Source: Sphingomonas nostoxanthinifaciens (lineage in GTDB: Bacteria; Pseudomonadota; Alphaproteobacteria; Sphingomonadales; Sphingomonadaceae). Taken from it: a DNA stretch of 64,000 nucleotides. The notes below the pieces were generated by a model, which worked only from the letters and a program-made list of their open reading frames with translations, made no database searches and was not told the DNA's origin. This document shows, one piece after another, positions 26,891 to 35,415 of this stretch. A program made the position numbers and the translations under genes. Each line of letters opens with the position of its first letter. Within the stretch, counting starts at the first letter, position 1. The stretch is from positions 1,736,001 to 1,800,000 of the forward strand of contig NZ_CP082839.1 of NCBI RefSeq assembly GCF_019930585.1, given 5' to 3'.

Positions 26891-26967
26891 TGGTCGGGGA
26901 GAGAGGATTCGAACCTCCGGCCCCTGCCTCCCGAAGACAGTGCTCTACCAGGCTGAGCTACTCCCCG
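26891..26967 (-). tRNA. tRNA-Pro (anticodon CGG)
   Basis: A 77-nt cloverleaf on the minus strand. The acceptor CGGGGAG pairs with CTCCCCG, followed by A and an encoded CCA. The D stem is GCTC/GAGC. The anticodon stem CTGTC/GGCAG holds the loop TTCGGGA, giving anticodon CGG (reads CCG). The T arm is GGAGG-TTCGAAT-CCTCT. CCG is a favoured proline codon in this GC-rich genome. Confidence 0.96.
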
Positions 26968-27122
26968 ACGGAGCGCGGTTCGTGTCGAAATACCCCGGGA
27001 AGGGCGAACCGGCGAGCCAAGATGGGCGCCTCTAGCGAAGCCGAACGGGCGCCGCAAGAGGCTTCTCGCACGGTCGCGCAGATGGTGGCGCGCGGGCGCT
27101 GCGCCCGCTATCCCCGCCGCCC

Positions 27123-27680
27123 GTGACCATCCTCGAAACGATCGCCACCCTGTGCGGGCTCGCCAACATCGTCCTGCTCGTCCGGCGCAGCATCTGGAAC
27201 TATCCGTTCGGGCTGGCGACGGTCGCGCTCTACGCGCAGCTCTTCTTCCGGCAAAAGCTGTATAGCGACGCGCTTCTGCAGATTTTCTTCTTTGCCATAC
27301 AGATGTATGGATGGTGGGCATGGTGGCGCGCGGGGGGTGCGGACCATGCGATCAAGGTCGCCCGCCTGACGCCTGCCGCGCGTCTGGCGTGGGTGGCGAT
27401 GATCGTGGTGTTGAGTATGGGTTGGGGGACCATGATGGCACGATTGACCGATGCGTCCTATCCGGTGTGGGACGCGATCGTCGCGGTGGCGAGCATCGCC
27501 GCGCAGATCCTGCTCGCACGGCGACGGATCGAGAATTGGGTGCTGTGGATCCTGATCGACGTCGCTGCGATCGGACTCTACGCGGCCAAGGGGCTCTACC
27601 TCACCACCGGGCTGTATGCCGCCTTCCTCGTCCTGTCGGTGGGGGGCTTGCTGGCGTGGCGTCGCGCGGAGCGCGCATGA
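27123..27680 (+). CDS. pnuC: Nicotinamide riboside transporter PnuC
   Basis: A 185-residue inner-membrane protein with about six to seven helices. Family marks are RRSIWNYPFGLATVALYAQL, the FFFAIQMYGWWAWWRAGG tryptophan cluster (substrate-binding WxxW region) and NWVLWILIDVAAIGLYAAKG. It moves nicotinamide riboside by facilitated diffusion, trapped by phosphorylation in the cell. The next gene, overlapping by four bases, encodes the NadR-like enzyme that would supply that kinase step. The start is GTG at 27123. Confidence 0.93.
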   Translation: MTILETIATLCGLANIVLLVRRSIWNYPFGLATVALYAQLFFRQKLYSDALLQIFFFAIQMYGWWAWWRAGGADHAIKVARLTPAARLAWVAMIVVLSMGWGTMMARLTDASYPVWDAIVAVASIAAQILLARRRIENWVLWILIDVAAIGLYAAKGLYLTTGLYAAFLVLSVGGLLAWRRAERA

Positions 27681-28633
27681 ACAACGGTTTCCTGCTCGGC
27701 CGCTTCATGCCGCCGCATACCGGCCACCTGCTGCTGGTGGAGACCGCGCGGCGGCTGTGCGACCATCTCACGATCCTCGTCTGCCACGCGCCCGATGATC
27801 CGATCCCGGCCGAACTGCGGATCGGCTGGGTCCGCGAGCTGTTCCCGTTCGCGCGCGTGGTCGATCATGCGACCGCCATGCCGCAGGGCGGTGGCGGTGC
27901 CTGGGAGGATTGGCGCCGGATCGTGGCGGAGGTCCACCCCGAGCCGGTCCATCAACTGTTCGGATCGGAAGTCTATGGCAGCTTGCTTGCCGCCGAACTC
28001 GGCGCGCGGTTCGTCGTGATCGATCCCGAGCGGACGGCGGTTCCGGTCTCGGCGCGCGCGATCCGCGCCGATCCGTTTGCCCACTGGCGCCACATCCCGC
28101 CGCCGGTCCGGCCGCATTATGCGCGCACCATCTGCCTGCACGGGCCGGAGAGCACCGGCAAGTCGACGCTCGCGATGCAGCTTTCGCGCCATTACGACAC
28201 GCTGCACGTGCCCGAATACGGCCGCACCTATTGCGAGCAATATGGCCTGACGCTGTCGATGCGCGACCTGCTCGCGATCGCGCGGACGCATTGCGCGATG
28301 GCGGGGGCGGCGCTGCAGCAGTGCAACCGACGGCTGATCCTCGATACCGATCCGCTGATGACCGCGGCGTGGGCCGATATGCTGTTCGAGCGGCGCGACC
28401 CGTGGTTCGATGCCTTCGAAGAGGTCGCCGACCTCTATCTGCTGCTCGATATCGACATCCCCTGGGTCAATGACGGCACGCGCTTCTTTGGCGAGGAGGC
28501 GCGGCGGCGCCATTTCTTCGACCTCTCGCGCAACGAGCTCGAGCGACGCGGGCTGAACTATGTCGTGATCGGCGGCAGTGCGCAGCAGCGGTTTGCGCGC
28601 GCGATCGAGGCGATCGCCGCGGCGGGGCTGTAA
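27677..28633 (+). CDS. nadR: NadR-like bifunctional NMN adenylyltransferase/ribosylnicotinamide kinase
   Basis: 318 residues. The N-terminal nucleotidyltransferase domain (about 1-145) starts GFLLGRFMPPHTGHLLLVE, containing the GxFxPxHxGH signature. The C-terminal kinase domain (about 150-318) has Walker A GPESTGKST and the LDTDPLMTAAWAD segment. The helix-turn-helix of enterobacterial NadR is absent, so it is an enzyme rather than a repressor. With PnuC it forms a salvage route nicotinamide riboside to NMN to NAD. The ATG overlaps the pnuC stop. Confidence 0.92.
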   Translation: MNNGFLLGRFMPPHTGHLLLVETARRLCDHLTILVCHAPDDPIPAELRIGWVRELFPFARVVDHATAMPQGGGGAWEDWRRIVAEVHPEPVHQLFGSEVYGSLLAAELGARFVVIDPERTAVPVSARAIRADPFAHWRHIPPPVRPHYARTICLHGPESTGKSTLAMQLSRHYDTLHVPEYGRTYCEQYGLTLSMRDLLAIARTHCAMAGAALQQCNRRLILDTDPLMTAAWADMLFERRDPWFDAFEEVADLYLLLDIDIPWVNDGTRFFGEEARRRHFFDLSRNELERRGLNYVVIGGSAQQRFARAIEAIAAAGL

Positions 28634-28745
28634 CGATCCCCACATCATCCCCAGCTATCCACAGCTTTGTCACCATATCCATTGACATGGGCTTGTGCCG
28701 CGCGGGCGGCCCGCTACCTTTCCCCGGAGTTGACGAGGGCATGGC

Positions 28746-29255
28746 ATGATCGCCGACGAATTTGAAAGCGAGCGCGGCGACGAGGCGCCGGTCGACACGC
28801 TGGAATCCTATTTCGAGGCGCATGGCTGGAGCCACGAGCGCGTCGGCGAGGACGAAATCGTCGCCACCGTGCCGGGAAGCTGGACGCAGTACGAGCTGCG
28901 CGGCGTGTGGCGCGAGGAAGATCGCGTGCTGCAATTCCTGGCGATGCCCGACATCCGCGTCGCCGCCGACAAGCGTGCCGCCATCTACGAGACGCTGGGG
29001 CTGGTGAACGAGCAGCTGTGGCTCGGCCATTTCGAATTGTGGTCGTCGAACGGCATGTTGCTGTTCCGGCATGCCGCCTTGCTGGATGGCTCCGGCGATG
29101 CGCCGCTGACGACCGAGCAGGCGGGCACGTTGATCGAGGCGGCGATCGACGAGTGCGAACGCTTCTATCCCGTGTTCCAGTTCGTATTGTGGGGCGGCAA
29201 GACGCCGACCGAGGCGATCGCCGCGGCGATGATCGAGACGCACGGCGAGGCATGA
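28746..29255 (+). CDS. YbjN domain-containing protein
   Basis: A 169-residue acidic cytoplasmic protein of the YbjN family. Typical segments are TLESYFEAHGWSHERVGEDE, YELRGVWREEDRVLQFLAMP and NEQLWLGHFELWSSNGMLLF. The family resembles type III secretion chaperones in fold and is linked to stress and motility in enterobacteria; its role in alphaproteobacteria is not established. It overlaps proC by four bases. A 112-bp spacer separates it from the nadR-like gene. Confidence 0.88.
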   Translation: MIADEFESERGDEAPVDTLESYFEAHGWSHERVGEDEIVATVPGSWTQYELRGVWREEDRVLQFLAMPDIRVAADKRAAIYETLGLVNEQLWLGHFELWSSNGMLLFRHAALLDGSGDAPLTTEQAGTLIEAAIDECERFYPVFQFVLWGGKTPTEAIAAAMIETHGEA

Positions 29256-30067
29256 GCAGCTTTCCGATTGCGGGGCCGATCTGGCTGGTCGGCGCCGGCA
29301 ACATGGGCGGCGCGATGCTGCGCCGCTGGCTGCAATGCGGGCTCGATCCGGCGCAGGTGACGATCATCCGCAAGTCGGGCGCGCCGTTCGCCGAGGGCGT
29401 CACCGTGCTGACCGCGCCGCCGCCCGACGGCTCGGCGCCCGCGCTGGTGATGTTGGGCGTCAAGCCGCAGATGATCGACGACGTGGCGCCGTGGCTGGCG
29501 CCGGTGCTGGCGCCCGAGACGTTGTTCGTCTCGATCCTCGCCGGTGTCGAGATCGCGACGCTGCGCAGTCGCTTCCAGGTGCCGCGCGCGGTGCTGCGCG
29601 CGATGCCGAATACGCCGGTGGCGTTGGGGCAGGGGGTGACGGGCCTTGCCGGTGATGGCCTCGATGCGGACGAGCAGGCGGCGGCGACCGCGCTGATGGG
29701 TCTGCTCGGGCTGGTCGAATGGACCGACGAGCCCGCGCTCGACGTCGTCGCCGCGCTGGCGGGCTCCGGCCCGGCCTTCCTGTTCCGTTTTATCGACGCG
29801 CTGGCCGAGGCTGGCGCCGACGCCGGGCTGCCGGCCGAGCAGGCCGCGCGGATGGCGCTGGCGACGGTCGCGGGCGCGTCCGCGCTCGCGGCGGGATCGG
29901 ACGAGAGCCCGCGTCGGCTGGCCGAGCGCGTCACCAGCAAGGGCGGTAGCACGCGGCGCGGGCTAGACGTGCTGGACGAACCCGAAGGGCTGGCGGCGCT
30001 GATGCGCGACACGCTGACCGCGGCGATCCTGCGCAACCGTGAGATGGCGGCCGAGGCCCGCGGCTGA
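29252..30067 (+). CDS. proC: Pyrroline-5-carboxylate reductase
   Basis: A 271-residue enzyme for the last step of proline synthesis (pyrroline-5-carboxylate plus NAD(P)H to proline). The Rossmann motif is WLVGAGNMGGAML near residue 10. RAMPNTPVALGQGVTGL and AGSGPAFLFRFIDAL are family blocks. The C-terminal signature VTSKGGSTRRGLDVLDE is recognisable, with Ser in place of the usual second Thr of GGTT. Translation is coupled to ybjN through an ATGA overlap. Confidence 0.94.
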   Translation: MSSFPIAGPIWLVGAGNMGGAMLRRWLQCGLDPAQVTIIRKSGAPFAEGVTVLTAPPPDGSAPALVMLGVKPQMIDDVAPWLAPVLAPETLFVSILAGVEIATLRSRFQVPRAVLRAMPNTPVALGQGVTGLAGDGLDADEQAAATALMGLLGLVEWTDEPALDVVAALAGSGPAFLFRFIDALAEAGADAGLPAEQAARMALATVAGASALAAGSDESPRRLAERVTSKGGSTRRGLDVLDEPEGLAALMRDTLTAAILRNREMAAEARG

Positions 30068-30123
30068 CCCGGTATTTGGCGGCGTCGGCATGGTGCCGTT
30101 TCGGCCCGGTATCTGCCGTTAAT

Positions 30124-30138
30124 TGCGAGTCATTCTCA
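30124..30138. promoter_or_regulatory. Candidate Fur-type 7-1-7 box upstream of nuoA
   Basis: TGCGAGTCATTCTCA matches the 7-1-7 Fur consensus TGATAATnATTATCA at 11 of 14 specified positions, with one half-site (ATTCTCA) nearly ideal. It lies about 90 bp before nuoA in the 163-bp leader. Iron control of an Fe-S-rich complex would make sense, but this is inferred from one site. Confidence 0.4.
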
Positions 30139-30192
30139 TGGCCTCAGCGGCTTGCTTCGCAGATGCGGCACGCTTAGGGAAACCCATCGTTT

Positions 30193-30211
30193 GAGGGCGC
30201 GAGCCGCCCTC
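30193..30211 (+). promoter_or_regulatory. Stem-loop in the nuo leader
   Basis: GAGGGC (30193-30198) pairs with GCCCTC (30206-30211) around a seven-base loop, 19 bp before the nuoA start. The Shine-Dalgarno-like TGGAG follows it. It could influence initiation; it has no T-run and is not a terminator. Confidence 0.4.
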
Positions 30212-30230
30212 GGTCCATGGAGTTTGGCGC

Positions 30231-30608
30231 ATGGTATCGGTCGCCGCAGGCTACCTGCCGATCCTCTTGTTCCTGGCGGTGGCGGTCATCCTGTCGACCG
30301 CGTTCGTCGTGCTGCCGATGATCGTGTCGCGGCTGACGGGGTCGAACAAGCCGAACCCGGCAAAGCTGTCCGAATATGAGTGCGGCTTTCCCGCATTCGA
30401 GGACAGCCGCGCGCAGTTCGACGTGCGCTTCTATCTCGTCGCCATCCTGTTCATCGTCTTCGATCTGGAGGCCGCGTTCCTCTATCCGTGGGCGGTGGCG
30501 CTGGGCGGCATCGGTTTCACCGGCTGGGCGGCGATGATGCTGTTCCTGGTCGAACTTGGCATCGGCTTTGCCTATGCGTGGAAGAAAGGAGCGCTGGAAT
30601 GGGAGTGA
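30231..30608 (+). CDS. nuoA: NADH-quinone oxidoreductase subunit A
   Basis: A 125-residue membrane subunit of complex I with three transmembrane helices. The conserved loop [20 protein letters not shown] holds the family cysteine, followed by [20 protein letters not shown]. First gene of a 14-subunit operon. The stop lies ten bases inside nuoB. Confidence 0.97.
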   Translation: MVSVAAGYLPILLFLAVAVILSTAFVVLPMIVSRLTGSNKPNPAKLSEYECGFPAFEDSRAQFDVRFYLVAILFIVFDLEAAFLYPWAVALGGIGFTGWAAMMLFLVELGIGFAYAWKKGALEWE

Positions 30609-31150
30609 CCCTGCCGCAGGCGCTGGATCCGCATCCGCAGGAGACGATCCTGCCCGATCCGGATTTCTTCAACCAGCTTTCGTCCGAAGTGTCCGACAAG
30701 GGCTTTCTCGTCACCTCGACCGAGGAGCTGTTCCAGTGGGCCCGCACCGGCTCGCTGTGGTGGATGACGTTCGGCCTCGCCTGCTGCGCGGTCGAGATGA
30801 TCCACGTCAACATGCCGCGCTACGATCTCGAACGGTTCGGCGCCGCGCCGCGCGCGTCACCGCGCCAGTCGGACGTGATGATCGTCGCCGGCACGCTGTG
30901 CAACAAGATGGCGCCTGCGCTCCGCAAGGTCTACGACCAGATGTCGGAGCCGAAGTACGTCATCTCGATGGGCTCGTGCGCCAATGGCGGCGGCTATTAT
31001 CATTACAGCTACAGCGTCGTGCGCGGCTGCGACCGGATCGTTCCGATCGACATCTACGTGCCGGGCTGTCCGCCGACCGCCGAGGCTTTGCTCTACGGCG
31101 TGATGCAGCTTCAGCGGAAGATCCGCCGCATGGGGACGATCGAGCGTTAA
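30599..31150 (+). CDS. nuoB: NADH-quinone oxidoreductase subunit B
   Basis: A 183-residue peripheral-arm subunit carrying cluster N2, the last iron-sulfur cluster before quinone. Ligands are visible as the tandem cysteines in GLACCAVEM, then [10 protein letters not shown] and [10 protein letters not shown]. The ATG at 30599 overlaps nuoA by ten bases. The length is normal. Confidence 0.97.
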   Translation: MGVTLPQALDPHPQETILPDPDFFNQLSSEVSDKGFLVTSTEELFQWARTGSLWWMTFGLACCAVEMIHVNMPRYDLERFGAAPRASPRQSDVMIVAGTLCNKMAPALRKVYDQMSEPKYVISMGSCANGGGYYHYSYSVVRGCDRIVPIDIYVPGCPPTAEALLYGVMQLQRKIRRMGTIER

Positions 31151-31151
31151 G

Positions 31152-31817
31152 ATGGCGGCACCCCATCCCAAATATACCTCGAACGAGGGCGTGATCGACG
31201 CGGCCCGGGCCGCACTGGGCGACGTGCTGATCGGCGCGACCGAGCATGTTGGCGAGGTCCGGCTCGACGTGAATCGTGCCGGCCTGGTGCAGGCGATGCA
31301 CGTCCTGCGCGACGAGCTTCAGTACCAGCAGCTGATGGAAATCGCCGGGGTCGACTATCCCGACCGTCCCGAACGGTTCGAGGTGGTCTACTGCCTGCTC
31401 AGCCTGACCAAGAATCATCGCCTGCGCGTGCATGTCTCGACCGACGAGACGAGCCCGGTGCCGTCGGTCACCGGGCTGTGGCCGGTCGCGGGCTGGCTGG
31501 AGCGCGAAGTGTACGACATGTACGGCGTGCTGTTCGAGGGCAATCCCGACCTGCGCCGCATCCTGACCGACTATGGCTTTCGCGGTCATCCGCAGCGCAA
31601 GGATTTTCCGCTCTCCGGTTTCGTCGAGCTGCGTTACTCCGAGGAAGAGAAGCGGGTCGTCTATTCGCCGGTCAAGCTGGCGCAGGATTTTCGCAGCTTC
31701 GATTTCATGAGCCCGTGGGAAGGCGCTGAATACGTCCTCCCCGGCGACGAGAAAGCCAAGGCGCCGCAGGCGCCCGGCGCGCCGACGCCGCTCAAGGCCG
31801 ACGAGGTGAAGAAGTGA
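31152..31817 (+). CDS. nuoC: NADH-quinone oxidoreductase subunit C
   Basis: 221 residues, the 30-kDa subunit of the connecting module. It has the signature [20 protein letters not shown] and [15 protein letters not shown]. The C terminus is an alanine/proline/lysine-rich tail. Separate from nuoD, unlike the enterobacterial nuoCD fusion; its stop overlaps the nuoD GTG by four bases. Confidence 0.97.
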   Translation: MAAPHPKYTSNEGVIDAARAALGDVLIGATEHVGEVRLDVNRAGLVQAMHVLRDELQYQQLMEIAGVDYPDRPERFEVVYCLLSLTKNHRLRVHVSTDETSPVPSVTGLWPVAGWLEREVYDMYGVLFEGNPDLRRILTDYGFRGHPQRKDFPLSGFVELRYSEEEKRVVYSPVKLAQDFRSFDFMSPWEGAEYVLPGDEKAKAPQAPGAPTPLKADEVKK

Positions 31818-33079
31818 GCGATCCTGCCATCCTCGTCGCCGATCCGCACGGCGCGCCGGCGGAACTGGATGCGTACACGACGCCGGGCGATCCGGCGCCG
31901 GGCGACGTCGAGATCCAGAACTACACGATCAATTTCGGTCCGCAGCATCCGGCCGCGCACGGCGTGCTGCGCCTGGTGCTGGAGCTGGACGGCGAGATCG
32001 TCGAGCGCGTCGATCCGCATATCGGCCTGCTCCATCGCGGCACCGAGAAGCTGATCGAGTACAAGACCTACCTGCAGGCGCTGCCTTATTTCGATCGGCT
32101 CGATTACTGCTCGCCGCTCAACATGGAGCACAGCTATGTGCTCGCGGTCGAGAAATTGCTGGGGATCGAGGTGCCGCTGCGCGCGCAATATCTGCGCGTG
32201 CTGTTCGCCGAGCTTTCGCGCATCTCGAACCACATGCTGAATCTCGGTTCGCACATCATGGACGTGGGCGCGATGACGCCCAACCTGTGGCTGTTCGAAA
32301 TCCGCGAGGATACGTACGGTTTCTTCGAGCGCGCCTCGGGTGCGCGGATGCACATGGCGTGGTTCCGCCCCGGCGGCGTCCATCAGGACGTGCCGCTGAA
32401 GCTGCTGACCGACATCGGCGAATGGTGCGACACGCGTCTGCCGCAATTGTTCGAGGACGCGATCAGCCTCGTCGCCGACAACCGCATCTTCAAGCAGCGC
32501 AACGTCGATATCGGTACGGTCAGCCGCGACGATGCGATTGCGTGGGGCTTCTCCGGCCCGATGATCCGCGCGGCGGGCATTCCGTGGGATCTGCGCAAGA
32601 GCCAGCCATACGATGCCTATGATCGCATGGATTTCGAGATCCCGGTCGGCACCAAGGGCGATTGCTACGATCGCTTCATGGTGCGGGTGGAAGAGGTTCG
32701 CCAGTCGGCGCGCATCATCAAGCAGTGCCTGGCCGAAATGCCCGAAGGCCCGATCGCCTCGCTCGACCGCAAGGTCGTGCCGCCCAAGCGCGGCGAGATG
32801 AAGCAGTCGATGGAAGCGCTGATCCATCATTTCAAGCTCTACACCGAGGGTTTCCACGTCCCCGCGGGCGAGGTCTATGTCGGCACGGAAAGCCCGAAGG
32901 GCGAGTTCGGCGTGTTCCTCGTCTCCGACGGCACCAACAAGCCCTATCGCTGCAAGATCCGGCCGACCGCGTTCAGCCATTTGCAGGCGATGGATTTCAT
33001 GATGAAGGGCCACATGCTGGCCGACACGACGGCGATCCTGTCAGCGATCGACATCGTCTTTGGTGAGTGCGATCGCTGA
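31814..33079 (+). CDS. nuoD: NADH-quinone oxidoreductase subunit D
   Basis: 421 residues, the 49-kDa subunit forming the quinone pocket with Nuo[21 protein letters not shown] contains the quinone-site histidine; [17 protein letters not shown] and the C-terminal DIVFGECDR are also diagnostic. GTG start at 31814, overlapping nuoC. Confidence 0.97.
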   Translation: MSDPAILVADPHGAPAELDAYTTPGDPAPGDVEIQNYTINFGPQHPAAHGVLRLVLELDGEIVERVDPHIGLLHRGTEKLIEYKTYLQALPYFDRLDYCSPLNMEHSYVLAVEKLLGIEVPLRAQYLRVLFAELSRISNHMLNLGSHIMDVGAMTPNLWLFEIREDTYGFFERASGARMHMAWFRPGGVHQDVPLKLLTDIGEWCDTRLPQLFEDAISLVADNRIFKQRNVDIGTVSRDDAIAWGFSGPMIRAAGIPWDLRKSQPYDAYDRMDFEIPVGTKGDCYDRFMVRVEEVRQSARIIKQCLAEMPEGPIASLDRKVVPPKRGEMKQSMEALIHHFKLYTEGFHVPAGEVYVGTESPKGEFGVFLVSDGTNKPYRCKIRPTAFSHLQAMDFMMKGHMLADTTAILSAIDIVFGECDR

Positions 33080-33717
33080 TGTCTGACGCAGCACACATCC
33101 CCGACGAGGCCGAGACCCGCGCGCGCTGGGGCAATTTCGCCTGGACGGCGGAGAACGAGGCCAAGGCCAAGGAGATCTTCGCGCGATATCCCAAGGGGCG
33201 CGAGCATTCGGCGGTGATGCCGTTGCTCGATCTGGCGCAGCGCCAGGTCGGTGCCGAGACGCATACGCAGGGCTGGCTGCCCGTGCCGGTGATCGAATAT
33301 GTCGCGGCGGCATGCGGCATGCCGTACATTCGCGCGCTGGAGGTCGTGTCCTTCTACACGATGTACAACATGGCGCCGGTCGGCCGCTATCACGTGCAGG
33401 TTTGCGGAACGACGCCGTGCATGCTGCGCGGCTCCGACGACGTGCTCGACGCCTGCTACAAGAAGGGCCTGAAGAAGGGCGCGACCACGCCCGACGGCCT
33501 GTTCACGCTGACCGAGGTCGAGTGCCTCGGCGCGTGCGTCAATGCGCCGATGGTGCAGATCAACGACGACAATTACGAAGACCTGACCTTCGACAGCACG
33601 ACCGCGATCCTCGAGGCGCTGGCGCGCGGCGAAACACCGAAGCCCGGCCCGCAGGTCGATCGCTTCCTGTCGGCGCCGGTCGGCGGCCCGACCGTGCTGA
33701 AGGACTTCGTCTCCTGA
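33079..33717 (+). CDS. nuoE: NADH-quinone oxidoreductase subunit E
   Basis: 212 residues, the 24-kDa thioredoxin-like subunit with the [2Fe-2S] cluster N1a. The cysteines are in CGTTPCMLRG and ECLGACVNAP. The ATG at 33079 shares its A with the nuoD stop (TGATG). The C-terminal tail is slightly longer than in E. coli, as in other alphaproteobacteria. Confidence 0.97.
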   Translation: MSDAAHIPDEAETRARWGNFAWTAENEAKAKEIFARYPKGREHSAVMPLLDLAQRQVGAETHTQGWLPVPVIEYVAAACGMPYIRALEVVSFYTMYNMAPVGRYHVQVCGTTPCMLRGSDDVLDACYKKGLKKGATTPDGLFTLTEVECLGACVNAPMVQINDDNYEDLTFDSTTAILEALARGETPKPGPQVDRFLSAPVGGPTVLKDFVS

Positions 33718-33866
33718 TGCCCGCGATCCTCGCCCTCATCATCGGCATCGTGCTGTTCGTGATCCTGCTGAAGATCGTGATTTCGGTCGTGGCGATCGCG
33801 ATCGGCATCGCGGCCGCGGTCATCGTCTATTTCGCCGCCGAGAAACTGGTGGGGCAGGGACGATGA
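33717..33866 (+). CDS. Small membrane protein inside the nuo operon
   Basis: A 49-residue ORF with start and stop overlapping both neighbours (TGATG with nuoE, ATGA with the next ORF). It is almost wholly hydrophobic (ILALIIGIVLFVILLKIVIS, then VAIAIGIAAAVIVYFAAEKL), predicting one long or two short transmembrane helices and a basic C terminus. Too short for automatic callers. The tight coupling argues that it is translated. It might be an accessory or assembly subunit of complex I, which is inference. Confidence 0.65.
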   Translation: MPAILALIIGIVLFVILLKIVISVVAIAIGIAAAVIVYFAAEKLVGQGR

Positions 33867-34096
33867 GCGAACCGGCCGATGTCGCGATCCTCACCTACGA
33901 GTTGATGAAGCGGATGAATGCCAACATCCAGGTTCTGTCGCTCGAAGTTGGCGATCTAAAGATGCGCATCTCGGCGATCGAAGATCATATGAGCGGACTT
34001 ACGGTTTCCATGGCCCACGTTACTTCGCGCCTCGATCGAGTTGACGAGCGTATGGGGCGCATCGAGCGCCGACTGGATTTGAGGGAGGGCGAGTGA
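33863..34096 (+). CDS. Small coiled-coil protein inside the nuo operon
   Basis: 77 residues with heptad-like spacing ([20 protein letters not shown], then [20 protein letters not shown] and [20 protein letters not shown]). Likely a soluble dimeric coiled coil. Codon use is less GC-biased in its second half than in the flanking nuo genes. It overlaps the previous ORF by four bases and touches nuoF. Its role is unknown. Confidence 0.7.
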   Translation: MSEPADVAILTYELMKRMNANIQVLSLEVGDLKMRISAIEDHMSGLTVSMAHVTSRLDRVDERMGRIERRLDLREGE

Positions 34097-35409
34097 TGGC
34101 GGGTATTGCGTCGCTCGACGACAAGGATCGCATCTTCACCAACATCTACGGCTTCCAGGACTGGAAGCTGGAGGGCGCGCTCAAGCGCGGCGACTGGGAC
34201 GACACCAAGGGGCTGATGGCCCGCGGCCAGGACCAGATCATCGAGGATATCAAGGCGTCGGGCCTGCGCGGGCGCGGCGGCGCCGGTTTCCCGACCGGCA
34301 TGAAGTGGAGCTTCATGCCCAAGGAGCCGAAGCCGGGTAAGCCGAGCTTCCTGCTCATCAACGCCGACGAGTCCGAGCCCGGCTCGTGCAAGGATCGCGA
34401 GATCCTGCGCCACGATCCGCAGAAGCTGCTCGAGGGCGCGCTGATCGCGGGTTACGCGATGCGTGCGCGTGCGGCCTACATCTACATCCGCGGAGAGTTC
34501 ATCCGCGAGGCGGAGAACCTCTTCGCCGCCGTGGCGCAGGCCTATGACAAGGGGCTGCTCGGCAAGAATGCGGCCGGGTCGGGCTACGATTTCGACGTGT
34601 TCGTCCACCGCGGCGCCGGCGCCTACATCTGCGGCGAGGAAACCGCGCAGATCGAGAGCCTCGAGGGCAAGAAGGGCCAGCCGCGCCTGAAGCCGCCTTT
34701 CCCGGCCGGCGTCGGCCTGTTCGGCTGCCCGACGACGGTCAACAACGTCGAATCGATCGCGGTTGTGCCGACCATCCTGCGGCGCGGCGCCGCCTGGTTT
34801 GCCGGCATCGGCCGTGACAAGAACCAGGGCACCAAGCTTTTCCAGATCAGCGGCCACGTGAACACGCCGACCGTCGTCGAGGAGGCGATGGGCATCAGCT
34901 TCCGCGAACTGATCGAGAAGCATGCCGGCGGCATCCGCGGCGGCTGGGACAATCTGCTCGCCGTGATCCCCGGCGGCTCGTCGGTGCCTTTGGTGCCGGC
35001 GGCGCAGATCATGGACGCGCCGATGGATTTCGACGGTCTGCGCGAGCTCGGCTCGGGCCTCGGCACCGCGGCGGTGATCGTCATGGACAAGTCGACCGAC
35101 ATCGTCCGCGCGATCAGCCGCATCAGCTATTTCTACAAGCATGAGAGCTGCGGCCAGTGCACGCCGTGCCGCGAAGGCACCGGTTGGATGTGGCGCGTGA
35201 TGGAGCGGCTGCGCACCGGCGAGGCCGAGATGCACGAGATCGACATGCTGCAGGAAGTCACCAAGCAGGTCGAGGGTCACACCATCTGCGCGCTGGGCGA
35301 CGCGGCGGCATGGCCGATCCAGGGCCTCATCCGCCACTTCCGCCCGGAGATCGAGCGGCGGATCACCGAACGCCGGGACGCACCCGACTTCGCGGTCGCG
35401 GCGGAGTAA
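34096..35409 (+). CDS. nuoF: NADH-quinone oxidoreductase subunit F
   Basis: 437 residues, the 51-kDa NADH- and FMN-binding subunit. [18 protein letters not shown] binds [19 protein letters not shown] and [20 protein letters not shown] form the FMN site; [14 protein letters not shown] plus a later Cys in ICALGD bind cluster N3. The usual GEETALxESLEG reads [12 protein letters not shown] here. ATG at 34096 is preferred over GTG 34093 because it sits in a TGATG overlap. Confidence 0.97.
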   Translation: MAGIASLDDKDRIFTNIYGFQDWKLEGALKRGDWDDTKGLMARGQDQIIEDIKASGLRGRGGAGFPTGMKWSFMPKEPKPGKPSFLLINADESEPGSCKDREILRHDPQKLLEGALIAGYAMRARAAYIYIRGEFIREAENLFAAVAQAYDKGLLGKNAAGSGYDFDVFVHRGAGAYICGEETAQIESLEGKKGQPRLKPPFPAGVGLFGCPTTVNNVESIAVVPTILRRGAAWFAGIGRDKNQGTKLFQISGHVNTPTVVEEAMGISFRELIEKHAGGIRGGWDNLLAVIPGGSSVPLVPAAQIMDAPMDFDGLRELGSGLGTAAVIVMDKSTDIVRAISRISYFYKHESCGQCTPCREGTGWMWRVMERLRTGEAEMHEIDMLQEVTKQVEGHTICALGDAAAWPIQGLIRHFRPEIERRITERRDAPDFAVAAE

Positions 35410-35415
35410 TCGAGC

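Noticed and set aside
28646..28672. DnaA-box-like CTATCCACA and CATCATCCCCAGC repeats suggesting an origin
   Set aside because: Only one near-match to a DnaA box, no AT-rich unwinding element and no dnaA, parAB or hemE-type neighbours; it is a 112-bp intergenic spacer.
30193..30211. Riboswitch in the nuo leader
   Set aside because: Only a simple six-base-pair hairpin is visible; no conserved riboswitch core or pseudoknot could be recognised.
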